From Solimonas sp047605265 (GTDB lineage: Bacteria > Pseudomonadota > Gammaproteobacteria > Nevskiales > Nevskiaceae), in NCBI GenBank assembly GCA_047605265.1, contig JASGFY010000009.1:1-64000 (forward strand): a DNA stretch of 64,000 bases. The letters run 5' to 3'. The position numbers and the translations under genes are program-made. Below the pieces are notes generated by a model. That model was not told where the DNA came from and ran no database searches. It worked only from the letters and a program-made list of their open reading frames with translations. Positions 18,186-26,718 of this stretch are shown here, in pieces (position 1 is the first letter of the stretch; each line of letters begins with the position of its first letter).

Positions 18186-19838
18186 ATGATCGCGGTCGTT
18201 GAAGCGGCCAGGGCGGGGTTGTTCCGCCGGCAGCAATGGGCGCCGAACCTGATCGCCGGGCTCATCGTCGGCATCGTCGCCCTGCCGGTGGCTTTGGCCT
18301 TCCCATTCGCCAGCGGCGCCAAGCCCGAGCAGGGCCTGTACACCTCGATCGTCGCCGGCGTCGCCGTCTCGCTGTTCGGCGGCAGCCGCATCCAGATCGC
18401 CGGACCGACCGGCGCCTTCATCGTCATCCTCGCCGGCATCACGGCGCGGCATGGCGTCGACGGCCTGATGCTCGCCACGCTGATGGCCGGCCTCATCCTC
18501 ATCGCGCTCGGCGCCGCGCGCCTCGGCGCGGTGATCCGCTTCATCCCCGATCCGGTCATCACCGGCTTCACCGCCGGCATCGCGGTCATCATCTGGATCG
18601 GGCAGTGGAAGGATTTCTTCGGCCTGCCGGCGGTGGCCGGCGCGCACTTTCACGAGAAGCTCTGGCACCTGTTGCAGGCGCTGCCGCAGCTGCACCCGGC
18701 GACGACCGGCCTCGCCGTGCTGAGCCTGCTGCTGGTGATCTGCGCGCCGAAGCTGCCGGGCATGGCGCGCGTGCCGGGGCCGATGGTGGCGATGGTCGTC
18801 GCCACGCTGCTGCAGGCGGTGTTCCGGTTCGACGGCGTGGCGACCATCGCCAGCACCTTCGGCGGCATCCCGCGCGGCCTGCCGCACTTCGAGCTGCCGG
18901 CGTTTAGCCTCGACCGCCTGCTGACGCTGGTGCCGTCGGCGTTCACGATCGCCATGCTCGGCGCCATCGAGTCGCTGCTCTCGGCTGTGGTGGCTGACGG
19001 CATGGCCGGCACGCGGCACGATTCCAACCAGGAGCTGATCGGCCAGGGCATCGCCAACGTGCTGGCACCGCTGTTCGGCGGCTTCGCCGCGACCGGCGCC
19101 ATCGCGCGCACAGCGACCGGCATCCGCAACGGCGCGACCGGGCCGCTGGCCGGCATCGTGCACTCGGTCACGCTGGTGCTGATCCTGCTGCTGCTGGCGC
19201 CGCTGGCGGCGAGGATCCCGCTCTGCGCGCTGGCGGCGATCCTCTTCGTCGTCGCCTGGAACATGAGCGAGGCCAGGCACTTCGTGCGCATGACACGCAC
19301 GGCGCCGCGCGCCGACGTCGTCATCCTGCTCCTCACCTTCCTGCTCACCGTGTTCACCGATCTGGTGATGGCGGTCAACATCGGCGTGATCCTCGCGATG
19401 CTGCAGTTCCTGCGTCGCATGGCGTCGTCGGTCGAAGTGCTGCGTCTCGACGAAGACGAGCTGCGCGGCGAGCTGCAGGCCGCCGGGCGGGCGCAGCTGC
19501 CGCGCGGCGTGCTGGTCTATTCGATCGAGGGGCCGTTCTTCTTCGGCGCGGTCGAAAGCCTCGAGCGCGCGCTGCAGCAGACGCACACCGATCCGCGTTG
19601 CATCGTCATCCGCCTGCGCCGCGTGCCGTTCATGGACATCACCGGCATCCAGACGCTGGAGGAGACGATGCGCAATCTCGAGCGGCGCGGCGTGCGCGTG
19701 GTGCTCTGCGAGGCCACCCCGCGCGTGCTGCGCAAGCTCGTGCGCGCCGGGCTGGTGAAGCGAGACGAAGCGCCGATCCGCTACTTCCGCGATTTTGCGG
19801 CCGCGCTGGCGGACTGCGCGGACGATGCGGCGGGTTGA
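18186..19838 (+). CDS. SulP-family anion transporter with STAS domain
   Basis: 550 residues: 10-12 membrane segments (about 20-425) followed by a cytoplasmic STAS domain (about 445-545). IVALPVALAFPFASGAKPEQ and GLYTSIVAGVAVSLFGGSRI with QIAGPTGAFIVI are the SulP core; LGAIESLLSAVVADGMAGTR and HDSNQELIGQGIANVLAPLF with GGFAATGAIARTATNIRN-like sequence follow. STAS has GPFFFGAVESLERALQQ and FMDITGIQTLEE. Substrate may be sulfate, bicarbonate or dicarboxylate; no carbonic anhydrase is fused or adjacent. Start ATG 18186. Confidence 0.92.
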   Translation: MIAVVEAARAGLFRRQQWAPNLIAGLIVGIVALPVALAFPFASGAKPEQGLYTSIVAGVAVSLFGGSRIQIAGPTGAFIVILAGITARHGVDGLMLATLMAGLILIALGAARLGAVIRFIPDPVITGFTAGIAVIIWIGQWKDFFGLPAVAGAHFHEKLWHLLQALPQLHPATTGLAVLSLLLVICAPKLPGMARVPGPMVAMVVATLLQAVFRFDGVATIASTFGGIPRGLPHFELPAFSLDRLLTLVPSAFTIAMLGAIESLLSAVVADGMAGTRHDSNQELIGQGIANVLAPLFGGFAATGAIARTATGIRNGATGPLAGIVHSVTLVLILLLLAPLAARIPLCALAAILFVVAWNMSEARHFVRMTRTAPRADVVILLLTFLLTVFTDLVMAVNIGVILAMLQFLRRMASSVEVLRLDEDELRGELQAAGRAQLPRGVLVYSIEGPFFFGAVESLERALQQTHTDPRCIVIRLRRVPFMDITGIQTLEETMRNLERRGVRVVLCEATPRVLRKLVRAGLVKRDEAPIRYFRDFAAALADCADDAAG

Positions 19839-19842
19839 GCGC

Positions 19843-20025
19843 TCAGCGCTTCGCCGCCGGTTTCGCCTGCGTCTTGTAACTGACGCCGTGCCGCGCGAGG
19901 TATTCGCGCATCAGCTGGCGGATCACCTGCGACGGCGTCAGGTCCTGTTGCGCGCACAGCGTCTCGAAGGCCTTTTTTTTGACCGGATCGACGAGGATGG
20001 TCAGGCGGGCGGTCTTGGATTCCAT
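19843..20025 (-). CDS. Ribbon-helix-helix (CopG-like) DNA-binding protein
   Basis: 60 residues: TARLTILVDPVKKKAFETLC is the ribbon and first helix, and LTPSQVIRQLMREYLARHG the second helix, so this is nearly the bare RHH fold with a short basic tail (SYKTQAKPAAKR). Such proteins act as repressors, often as antitoxins, but no toxin gene flanks it. The codons for KKK form an eight-A run, a possible slippage site. Start ATG 20025. It lies tail to tail with the SulP gene, four bases apart. Confidence 0.75.
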   Translation of the reverse strand: MESKTARLTILVDPVKKKAFETLCAQQDLTPSQVIRQLMREYLARHGVSYKTQAKPAAKR

Positions 20026-20254
20026 GGCCGCAGAATATCATGCGATGTGCGTTGGATTAACACGTCGGCCGGACGCGGCGAACCTCCGGGCTCGCGCGGC
20101 AGGAAAACGCTGGATGGCTCGAATGCGATACCCGCACCGGGAGCGCAAGGTCACGAACTCCCATCGCAACCTCGCGCAGTACATGGGCCGCGGCCTGCCG
20201 CGCCGCGTCGAGCCCGACTGAGGCGTCCGGCGCGCGGCGCGGCCGTCTTGCGGA
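20026..20254. other. Gap without a supported gene
   Basis: About 230 bases. An open plus-strand frame exists, but its arginine-rich product shows no family features. Minus-strand promoter elements for the ribbon-helix-helix gene probably lie at 20030-20080, where AT content rises. Confidence 0.35.
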
Positions 20255-20755
20255 TCAGCTCTTGCCGCCGCTCTTGAGCAGCATGCGCTTGCTTACCGGG
20301 TCGTCGCCGACGAACAGCGGCGAGCCGGAAAAGCGCGTGATGCGCCATTCGCCGTCGGCCTCGCGGCGGAAATCCATGCGGCACGCAGTAACCATCGCCG
20401 GCGTGATCGTGCCGAGCTGCGGCGGCTTGCCTTCGCCGCCATAGTTGACGTTGGTGAAGTGCACGACCGCCCGGTCCTGGCTCTCCACCGATACGCGCAC
20501 ATTGAGGAAGGTGTGCGCGGCGACGCGGATGCCGTCCTTGAGCGTCGGCAGCATGCGCTCCTTGCGGTCGGCGTAGAACTTGTGGATCGCCGCGTGGCCC
20601 TTGTGGGTGAAGTCGCCCACCGCGAACTCGCCGTCGGTGGCGTAAAAGTCGCAGATGTTCATGCCGTCGTTGAAATCGAGATCGCTGGCGAACTCGGCGA
20701 CGATCTGCTGCAGCTCGGTGGCGATGATCGCCGTCTCGGGGGTGAATCTGGGCAT
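20255..20755 (-). CDS. SnoaL/NTF2-like fold protein
   Basis: 166 residues. The opening helices ELQQIVAEFASDLDFNDGMN then ICDFYATDGEFAVGDFTHKG and HAAIHKFYADRKERM, and the beta-sheet tail ADGEWRITRFSGSPLFVGDD, match the cone-shaped NTF2/SnoaL family, which includes ketosteroid isomerase-like enzymes and ring-hydroxylating dioxygenase beta subunits. The usual role is isomerisation, hydrolysis or small-ligand binding; which one applies here is unknown. Start ATG 20755 with AGGAGA before it. Single gene downstream of the OmpA-like gene and separated from it by a terminator. Confidence 0.8.
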   Translation of the reverse strand: MPRFTPETAIIATELQQIVAEFASDLDFNDGMNICDFYATDGEFAVGDFTHKGHAAIHKFYADRKERMLPTLKDGIRVAAHTFLNVRVSVESQDRAVVHFTNVNYGGEGKPPQLGTITPAMVTACRMDFRREADGEWRITRFSGSPLFVGDDPVSKRMLLKSGGKS

Positions 20756-20852
20756 GGGTTCTCCTGTCTGTCCTGTTCTGGCCGCGGCCGCCGCGCGGCG
20801 CGTCGTGCGCACGACAGGATAGGGAAGGCGGCGCTGATCAACAATGGCGTTG

Positions 20853-20887
20853 AAAAAGCCCGCCGTCGTGAAGACGGCGGGCTTTTT
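20853..20887 (-). terminator. Bidirectional intrinsic terminator after the OmpA-like gene
   Basis: AAAAAGCCCGCCGTC (20853-20867) and GACGGCGGGCTTTTT (20873-20887) form a perfect stem with a 5-nt loop and T-runs on both strands, 10 bases after the OmpA-like stop. Confidence 0.92.
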
Positions 20888-20897
20888 GCCGTGACGC

Positions 20898-21968
20898 TTA
20901 CGGTTGCGGCGCGACGTCCGCTCTAGTGCCGCCTTCGGTGATCTTCAGCTCGACGCGGCGGTTCTGCGCGCGGCCGTCCTCGGTCGTGTTGTCGGCGACC
21001 GGCACCGATTCGCCGTAGCCGTGCGTCGTCAGGCGCTCGGCGGCGATGCCCTGCGCGGTCAGATACGCCTTGACCGCGTCGGCGCGCTGCGCCGAGAGCC
21101 GGTCGTTGTAGGCGTCCGAGCCCTTGGCGTCCGTATGTCCGCCGACCTCGACCTTGATGTCCGGATGCCGGTTCAGCTCGTCGACGACCTGATCGAGCAG
21201 CGTCTTGGCGTTGAGCGTCAGCCGCGACTGGTTGAACTCGAAGTTGACGCCGTGCAGCACCAGCGTGTCGCCGGCCTTGCAGCCGTCGAGGCTCAGCGGC
21301 TCGCCGGGCGTGGGCTGCCTGCAGGCCGGCGGCGGTGGCGGCGGTGCAGGTGCCGGTTCTTCGGCGGGCGGTACGACTTCGGGCGCCGGTTCGGGCGGTG
21401 CCGCGACCGGCGCGGCGAAGACGTAGCGCAGCGTCAGCACGTACGTCGTGCTCACGTCCGTGCTCGCGCCGTCGAACTCGCCGCGGCGGCCCTTGAGGTA
21501 GCGGTAGTTGAGCGCCGCTGTCCAGTGCGGGCTGAGGTCGAAGGCCAGACCGCCGCCGACCTGCCAGGCGAACACTGTGTCGGAGTCCTTGTCCCACTGC
21601 GCGCTGTCGTAGTGCAGTTTGTTGATCTCGACGCGCGCCGCGCCGGTGCCGGCGCCGAGATAGGGACGCACGCGCCAGATCGGGAACAGCTCGTACCAGA
21701 CGTTGAACATAGCCGTCGCGGCGTCCTCGTCACCGTCGACGTCGCTGGAATCGGTGGCCGAGCTCAGCAGGCCACCCGACGGGATCGTCACGTGCTTGTA
21801 GTCGTTGTCGCGGTACACAAGCTCGGTTTCGATGCGCAGGCCGTGCGGCAGGGCGTAGCCGAACGAGAGGCCGCCGAGCCGGCCGGTGTCGAATTTCGCG
21901 CTCGCGACCTGATCGCCGCTGAGGATCGCGAGATTCGCTCTAAAGTCTTTCGCGTTGAAGGACGCCAC
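20898..21968 (-). CDS. OmpA-family outer-membrane protein, N-terminus doubtful
   Basis: About 356 residues. An eight-strand OmpA/OmpW-like barrel (about 1-195, with alternating strands such as GGLSFGYALPHGLRIETELV) is followed by a Pro/Glu/Ala-rich linker and a C-terminal OmpA peptidoglycan-binding domain, where VEVGGHTDAKGSDAYNDRLS and AQRADAVKAYL then QNRRVELKI carry the Asp and Arg that hold diaminopimelate. No signal peptide can be found: the frame upstream (VPRAERAAATAHRPLSGRYH, from GTG 22046) is not one, and the barrel lacks its usual first strand. GTG 21968 is a guess. Probably truncated at the 5' end by a deletion next to the phosphodiesterase gene. Confidence 0.7.
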   Translation of the reverse strand: MASFNAKDFRANLAILSGDQVASAKFDTGRLGGLSFGYALPHGLRIETELVYRDNDYKHVTIPSGGLLSSATDSSDVDGDEDAATAMFNVWYELFPIWRVRPYLGAGTGAARVEINKLHYDSAQWDKDSDTVFAWQVGGGLAFDLSPHWTAALNYRYLKGRRGEFDGASTDVSTTYVLTLRYVFAAPVAAPPEPAPEVVPPAEEPAPAPPPPPPACRQPTPGEPLSLDGCKAGDTLVLHGVNFEFNQSRLTLNAKTLLDQVVDELNRHPDIKVEVGGHTDAKGSDAYNDRLSAQRADAVKAYLTAQGIAAERLTTHGYGESVPVADNTTEDGRAQNRRVELKITEGGTRADVAPQP

Positions 21969-22032
21969 TGTGGTGCGGCGGTGCGCATGATAGCGGCCGG
22001 ATAACGGCCGGTGCGCGGTGGCAGCGGCGCGT

Positions 22033-22725
22033 TCAGCGCGGGGCACGATCGGGGTAGTCGGTGAAGATGCCGTCGACGCCGAGCGCGCGCAGCGCCTGCA
22101 TCTCGCTGGGGTCGTTGACGGTATAGACGTAGAGCTGCAGGCCGCGCTGGTGCGCGTCGTCGATCAGCCTGGCGTCGACGAATTCGTTCGAGACCGACAG
22201 CACCGCGGCGCCGAGCTCGATCGCCGGGCCGGCCCAGTCGAGCGGCACGCCGCAGACCAGCGCGCCGACCGGCACTTCGGGCAGCAACTGGCGGAATTCC
22301 CACAGCTCCGGATGGTGGAACGAGGAGACGAGGAAGCGCTCGGCCGGCCAGCCGTCGGCGATGACGTCGCGCACGATGCCCGCGACCGCCTGCGCGCAAC
22401 CGTCCCAGGTCTTCAGCTCGATGTTGACGGCGGCGCGGTTCTCGACGAGATCGAGCGCCTCACGCAGCGTCGGCACGCCCTGGCCGCCGCCGGCGTCGAG
22501 CGCGCGAATCTGCGCCGCCGTCATCTTCGCCAGCGGACCGCGGCTATCGGTCGTGCGGTCGACCGTGAGATCGTGCATCAGCCAGCATTCACCGTCGACG
22601 AGCTGCACGTCGAACTCCAGCCACGGCGCGCCGAGGCGGATGCCGGTGTCGAGTGCCAACAGGGTGTTCTCCGGTGCGTGACCGCGCGCGCCGCGATGGC
22701 CGATGATGGTCAGGGGCTCAGTCAT
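22033..22725 (-). CDS. ugpQ: Glycerophosphodiester phosphodiesterase, cytoplasmic type
   Basis: 230 residues, no signal peptide, TIM-barrel. The catalytic signature IIGHRGARGHAPENTLLALD (His, Glu) is at the N-terminus, HDLTVDRTTDSRG supplies the second His, VNIELKTWDG a metal ligand and DGIFTDYPDR the end of the barrel. It splits glycerophosphodiesters to glycerol-3-phosphate and an alcohol. The length and lack of export signal match UgpQ rather than GlpQ. No transporter is adjacent. Its stop lies inside the doubtful upstream part of the OmpA-like frame. Confidence 0.9.
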   Translation of the reverse strand: MTEPLTIIGHRGARGHAPENTLLALDTGIRLGAPWLEFDVQLVDGECWLMHDLTVDRTTDSRGPLAKMTAAQIRALDAGGGQGVPTLREALDLVENRAAVNIELKTWDGCAQAVAGIVRDVIADGWPAERFLVSSFHHPELWEFRQLLPEVPVGALVCGVPLDWAGPAIELGAAVLSVSNEFVDARLIDDAHQRGLQLYVYTVNDPSEMQALRALGVDGIFTDYPDRAPR

Positions 22726-22782
22726 CGCACAGGCTCCGATGGACGTTCCGGAAGCGCAGACTACGCTTCTTCGAATCGCCCA

Positions 22783-24228
22783 TCACGCCTCGCGCCCTTC
22801 GCCGACGCGCATGATCTTCATGGTGTTGGTGCCGCCGGAGCTGACGCCGTCGCCCTTGGTGACGAGCACGCGGTCGCCGTCGGCGAGCGCGCCGCGATGC
22901 CTGAGGATGTCGATCGCCTCCAGGGTCTTCGCCAGGCCCGGCGCGTCGTCGTCGCTCGGCACGAACGCCACCGGAAACACCCCGCGGCACAGCGCCATGC
23001 GCCGGCGCGTGCGCTCGTGCGGCGTCAGCGCGTAGATCGGGATCTGCGCCTCGCTGCGCGACATCATCAGTGCCGTGTTGCCGGACTCGGTCATAGCGAT
23101 GATCGCGCGCGCGTGCATGTGCCGCGCGGTCCAGCTCGTCGCCATGGCGATCGCCTCGTCGGTGCGCGCGAAGTGCGCGTCGAATGACAGCGAGCGCCGC
23201 GCCGTGGTCGTCGGCACCGTCTCGGCGCCGATGCAGACGCGCGCCATCGCCTCGACGGCCTTGACCGGATACCGGCCGGTGGCCGTCTCGGCCGACAGCA
23301 TCACCGCGTCGCTGCCGTCGATCACGGCGTTGGCCACGTCGAGCACTTCGGCGCGCGTCGGCACCGGGCTCGCGATCATCGATTCCATCATCTGCGTCGC
23401 CGTGATGACCATTCTGTTCTGCTCGAGCGCCTCGGCGATGATGCGCTTCTGCCAGCCCGGCAGCTCGGCGTCGCCGATCTCCACGCCGAGATCGCCGCGC
23501 GCCACCATCACCACGTCGCTCGCCGCGACGATCTCGCGCAGCACGCCCAGCGCCTCGGCGCGCTCGATCTTGGCGACGAGGCTGCACTGGCCGCCGGCCG
23601 CCTCGATCAGCGCGCGTGCCTCGCGCATGTCCGACGCCGCGCGCGGGAACGACACGGCGATGAAATCGACGTCGAGCGCCACCGCCGTGCGCAAGTCTTC
23701 CTTGTCCTTCTCGGTCAGTGCCGCCGCCGACAGGCCGCCGCCCTGCTTGTTGATGCCCTTGCGGTTCGACAGCACGCCGCCGACCCGCACCGTGCAGATC
23801 ACGCGCGTCCCGGCCACGGCATCGACGTGCAGGGCGATCGCGCCGTCGTTGAGCAGCAGCACGTCGCCGGCGGCCACGTCGTCCGGCAGCTCGCGGTACG
23901 CGCAGCCGACGGCCGTCGCGTCGCCGGCCTGCGCGCCGAGCGCGGTGTCGAGCGTGAAGCGCTGGCCTTCCTGCAGCTCGACCGGACCGCCGGCGAACGA
24001 CTCGATGCGGATCTTCGGGCCCTGCAGGTCGGCGAGGATGCCGACGTCGAGGCCCAGTTCGCGCGCGGCGGCGCGCACCTGCGCGACGCGGCGGCGTTGA
24101 TCGTCGGCTTGGCCATGCGAGAAGTTGAGTCGGACGACGTCGATGCCCGCCGCCAGCGCTTTCTTCAGGACGGCGGCATCGTCGGTGGCGGGACCGAGCG
24201 TGGCGACGATCTTGGTGCGGCGTGACAT
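22783..24228 (-). CDS. pyk: Pyruvate kinase
   Basis: 481 residues, complete. It catalyses phosphoenolpyruvate + ADP to pyruvate + ATP in glycolysis. Key motifs: VVRLNFSHGQADDQ (substrate loop), ILADLQGPKIRI, VMVARGDLGVEIGDAELP (metal and phosphate binding) and NRMVITATQMMESMIASPVP with DVANAVIDGSDAVMLSAETA. The C-terminal allosteric domain ends VLVTKGDGVSSGGTNTMKI. Start ATG 24228 (MSRRTKIVATLGPA) is the conserved N-terminus; a longer upstream frame is antisense to PurT and not real. Divergent from purT, 120 bases apart. Confidence 0.96.
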   Translation of the reverse strand: MSRRTKIVATLGPATDDAAVLKKALAAGIDVVRLNFSHGQADDQRRRVAQVRAAARELGLDVGILADLQGPKIRIESFAGGPVELQEGQRFTLDTALGAQAGDATAVGCAYRELPDDVAAGDVLLLNDGAIALHVDAVAGTRVICTVRVGGVLSNRKGINKQGGGLSAAALTEKDKEDLRTAVALDVDFIAVSFPRAASDMREARALIEAAGGQCSLVAKIERAEALGVLREIVAASDVVMVARGDLGVEIGDAELPGWQKRIIAEALEQNRMVITATQMMESMIASPVPTRAEVLDVANAVIDGSDAVMLSAETATGRYPVKAVEAMARVCIGAETVPTTTARRSLSFDAHFARTDEAIAMATSWTARHMHARAIIAMTESGNTALMMSRSEAQIPIYALTPHERTRRRMALCRGVFPVAFVPSDDDAPGLAKTLEAIDILRHRGALADGDRVLVTKGDGVSSGGTNTMKIMRVGEGREA

Positions 24229-24348
24229 GGGCGACGCTCTCCTCGGAATACAATGCCGGCCTGCGCGGCAGGCGCAAGAGTACAGGCGCGCCGCCGGCCG
24301 ATGGAACAGCACGCCGCGCGCTATTTTCATGAATTCCCGGAGAACGTC

Positions 24349-25539
24349 ATGACGGTTTTTGGAACGCCGCTGAGCGAGCGGGCGACCCGGGTGCTGCTGC
24401 TCGGCGCCGGCGAACTCGGCAAGGAGGTCGTGATCGAGCTGCAGCGCTACGGCGTCGAGACGATCGCCGTGGACCGCTATGCCCCTGCGCCGGCGATGCA
24501 GGTCGCGCACCGCAGCCACGTGATCGACATGCTCGACGGCGCCGAAGTGCGGCGCGTGATCGAGCTCGAGCGGCCGGACCTGATCGTGCCGGAGATCGAG
24601 GCGATCCACACGCCGACTCTGCAGTCGCTCGAGGCCGAGGGCTGGCGCGTCATCCCGACGGCGCGCGCCGCCTGGCTGACGATGGACCGCGAGGGCATCC
24701 GCCGCCTCGCCGCCGAGGAACTCGGCCTGCCGACTTCGCCGTACCGCTTCGCGGCGAGCCCCGACGAGTATCGCGCGGCGATCGCGGCGATCGGCCTGCC
24801 GTGCGTGGTCAAGCCGGTGATGTCGTCGTCCGGCAAGGGCCAGTCGGTGGTGAAGCGCGAAGCCGACGTGCAGAAGGCCTGGGACTACGCGCAGCAGGGC
24901 GGGCGCGCCGGCCGGGGGCGCGTGATCGTCGAAGGCTTCGTGCCGTTCGACTACGAGATCACCCTGCTGACGGTGAAGCACGCCGGCGGCATCGGTTTCT
25001 GTCCGCCGATCGGTCACGTGCAGATCGACGGCGACTACCGCGAGTCGTGGCAGCCGCAGGCGATGGACGAGGCCGTGCTGCACCAGGCCGAGCGCATCGC
25101 CGGGAAAGTCGTCGAGGCCCTGTGCATCCCCGACGGCCGCGGCCTGTTCGGCGTCGAGCTGTTCATCCGCGGCGGCGAAGCGATCTTCTCGGAAGTCTCG
25201 CCGCGCCCGCACGATACCGGCCTGGTCACGCTGATCTCGCAGGACCTGTCGGAATTCGCGCTGCACGCGCGTGCAATCCTCGGCCTGCCGATCCCGAACA
25301 TCCGCACGCGCGGGCCGGCGGCCTCGTGCGCCGTGCTGTTCGAAGGCGAGCGCAAGGCGCCGCGCTACGCCGGCGCCGCCGACGCGCTCGCCGAGCCGGA
25401 CACGCAGCTGCGCCTGTTCGGCAAGCCGGAGATCGTCGGCAAGCGGCGCATGGCGGTGACGCTGGCGCTGGCCGGCACGGTCGATGCCGCGCGCGAAAAG
25501 GCGCGGCGCGCGGCGGCGCAGCTGCGGCTGGCCGACTGA
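24349..25539 (+). CDS. purT: Formate-dependent phosphoribosylglycinamide formyltransferase PurT
   Basis: 396 residues, ATP-grasp ligase of purine synthesis that formylates GAR with formate and ATP. N-terminal RVLLLGAGELGKEVVIELQR is the Rossmann-like pre-ATP-grasp fold; LPCVVKPVMSSSGKGQSVVK is the ATP lid and LFGVELFIRGGEAIFSEVSP then RPHDTGLVTL the Mg/ATP site. Start ATG 24349 (MTVFGTPLSERAT) after CCCGGAGA agrees with family length; the in-frame extension upstream has no support. Close to the pyruvate kinase gene but divergent. Confidence 0.96.
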   Translation: MTVFGTPLSERATRVLLLGAGELGKEVVIELQRYGVETIAVDRYAPAPAMQVAHRSHVIDMLDGAEVRRVIELERPDLIVPEIEAIHTPTLQSLEAEGWRVIPTARAAWLTMDREGIRRLAAEELGLPTSPYRFAASPDEYRAAIAAIGLPCVVKPVMSSSGKGQSVVKREADVQKAWDYAQQGGRAGRGRVIVEGFVPFDYEITLLTVKHAGGIGFCPPIGHVQIDGDYRESWQPQAMDEAVLHQAERIAGKVVEALCIPDGRGLFGVELFIRGGEAIFSEVSPRPHDTGLVTLISQDLSEFALHARAILGLPIPNIRTRGPAASCAVLFEGERKAPRYAGAADALAEPDTQLRLFGKPEIVGKRRMAVTLALAGTVDAAREKARRAAAQLRLAD

Positions 25540-25545
25540 ACGGTT

Positions 25546-25788
25546 TCAGCGTTCCGGCAGCGGAATGAATTCGGTTTCGCCCGGTACCTTGTCGAAGCGC
25601 TGCGCCCGCCAGTCGGCCCCGGCCTGCTCGATGCGCGCGGCGCGACTCGACGCGAAGTTCCACCCGATCGTGCGCGGGCCCAGCGGGGCCGGGCATGCCG
25701 TAGAGGCGCAGGCGGTCGCCGCCGCCGAGCGCGACTTCGCCGTAATCGAATCCGCCGGAGACCGCCGGATGAAAGCTCGACGTCGCTA
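25546..25788 (-). pseudogene. Pirin-family C-terminal remnant
   Basis: The minus strand ends with RTIGWNFASSRAARIEQAGA then DWRAQRFDKVPGETEFIPLP and ER, the conserved end of pirin (iwWNFVS...RI..A..dW...rF..vPGd.efIPLP). Upstream, in another frame, PAVSGGFDYGEVALGGGDRL and RLYGMPGPAG could be its preceding strands, so a frameshift separates them. The catalytic iron-binding N-terminal cupin is missing. Confidence 0.7.
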
Positions 25789-25819
25789 GACGCGCGCCGC
25801 AGGGCGCGCGGTCGCGTGT

Positions 25820-26305
25820 TCAGTTCCGTGGCGGCGGGATTTCGGCCTGCGGCGCGCCGTTGCCGCCCAGCAGCGGCGAAGGCTTGCCGCGGAACGCCCA
25901 GTCGGCCTGCGCGGCGAACACCAGGCGCTGCCGCTCGCAGGTTTCGAGCGTCGTGCGCACGTCGCCGATCAGGCCGCCGGCTTCACCGGTCAGATCGGCC
26001 GGCAGGGCGAGCAGACGTTGCTCGCGGTGATAGGCGTGCAGCGCCAGCCGGGCGAGCGTCACCGGCGCGAGGATGGCATGCACCATCCAGACCGACAGGC
26101 CGAGCGTGACCAGGGTTGCCGCGCCGGCGGCGCCGATCACCAGGTGCGGCGGCCAGCGATCGACGAAAAAAACCATGACGAGCGTCAGCACGACCAGCGG
26201 CATCGAACAGGCGAACACCAGCACGCCGTACAGCTGGTCGACCAACAGATCGAACGGCAACAGCGTGCGCAGGCGACGATAGCGCTGGAGGGGCAACGTA
26301 TGCAT
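25820..26305 (-). CDS. Two-helix membrane protein with HAMP-like tail
   Basis: 161 residues: two hydrophobic helices (about 18-50 and 55-82) joined by a very short loop (DRWPPH), then LAPVTLARLALHAYHREQRL and LALPADLTGEAGGLIGDVRT then TLETCERQRL, which follows the HAMP linker pattern (P-residue start, acidic GL turn). Such modules normally sit before GGDEF, histidine-kinase or chemotaxis domains; here nothing follows but a disordered proline tail. It may be a stand-alone adaptor or the front of a lost sensor. Start ATG 26305. Confidence 0.65.
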   Translation of the reverse strand: MHTLPLQRYRRLRTLLPFDLLVDQLYGVLVFACSMPLVVLTLVMVFFVDRWPPHLVIGAAGAATLVTLGLSVWMVHAILAPVTLARLALHAYHREQRLLALPADLTGEAGGLIGDVRTTLETCERQRLVFAAQADWAFRGKPSPLLGGNGAPQAEIPPPRN

Positions 26306-26718
26306 GCCGCACAGACTAGCGGCGGTGTCGCGACGCGCAGTGCCTGTCGCGCCGAACGGCTGGAAATCGCCGGATCAACGCCAGTCCGCGACGCCAGCCT
26401 CGCGGACCGGACGCGGCCAGTGCATGGGCGCGGTGGATGTCCGGCGGCGGCTCATTCGCAACAGCGTTGTCGGGAGGCTGTCCCGTTCGGGACAGAGCGC
26501 TTCGCCGCCGTCGGTCGCGGACGCTGGCCGGCGTCGGCGCGACGATGTTCTTAAAGCATTGAGGATCAATGTCTTGTCGCTGGCCTGCGGGCCGTGGACG
26601 AGGCATTCGCGCGCGGCTCGCGGCGCTGGCACAGCGGCTGCTATGTCCAGTGTTCGCGAAAGTGGTTGCGAAACCCGAATTCCAGTCAACAGCTTTGGTT
26701 CCCTGCAGGGAGACATCA
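26306..26718 (+). other. Promoter region before the DUF1549 gene
   Basis: About 410 bases between divergent genes. I see no supported gene. The right part holds the sigma-54 promoter candidate at 26627-26642 and the AGGGAGA ribosome site at 26707-26713. The left part, toward the HAMP-like gene, shows nothing I can name. Confidence 0.5.
26627..26642 (+). promoter_or_regulatory. Sigma-54 -24/-12 promoter candidate before DUF1549/DUF1553 operon
   Basis: TGGCACAGCGGCTGCT keeps TGGCAC at -24 and GC at -12, with exactly ten bases between the GG and GC (consensus TGGCAC-N5-TTGCW). Start of transcription would fall near 26654, about 65 bases before the GTG start. A sigma-54 activator gene lies at 43824. 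Confidence 0.65.

Noticed and set aside
18159..19586. Very long minus-strand open frame over the SulP gene, and similar ones elsewhere (e.g. 3040-4671, 26755-29319).
   Set aside because: High GC leaves few stops on the opposite strand; products are His/Arg/Asp-rich without family motifs.
24229..25266. Extension of the pyruvate kinase frame across purT.
   Set aside because: PurT on the other strand is unmistakable and the extension has no homology; pyruvate kinase starts at MSRRTKIVATLGPA.
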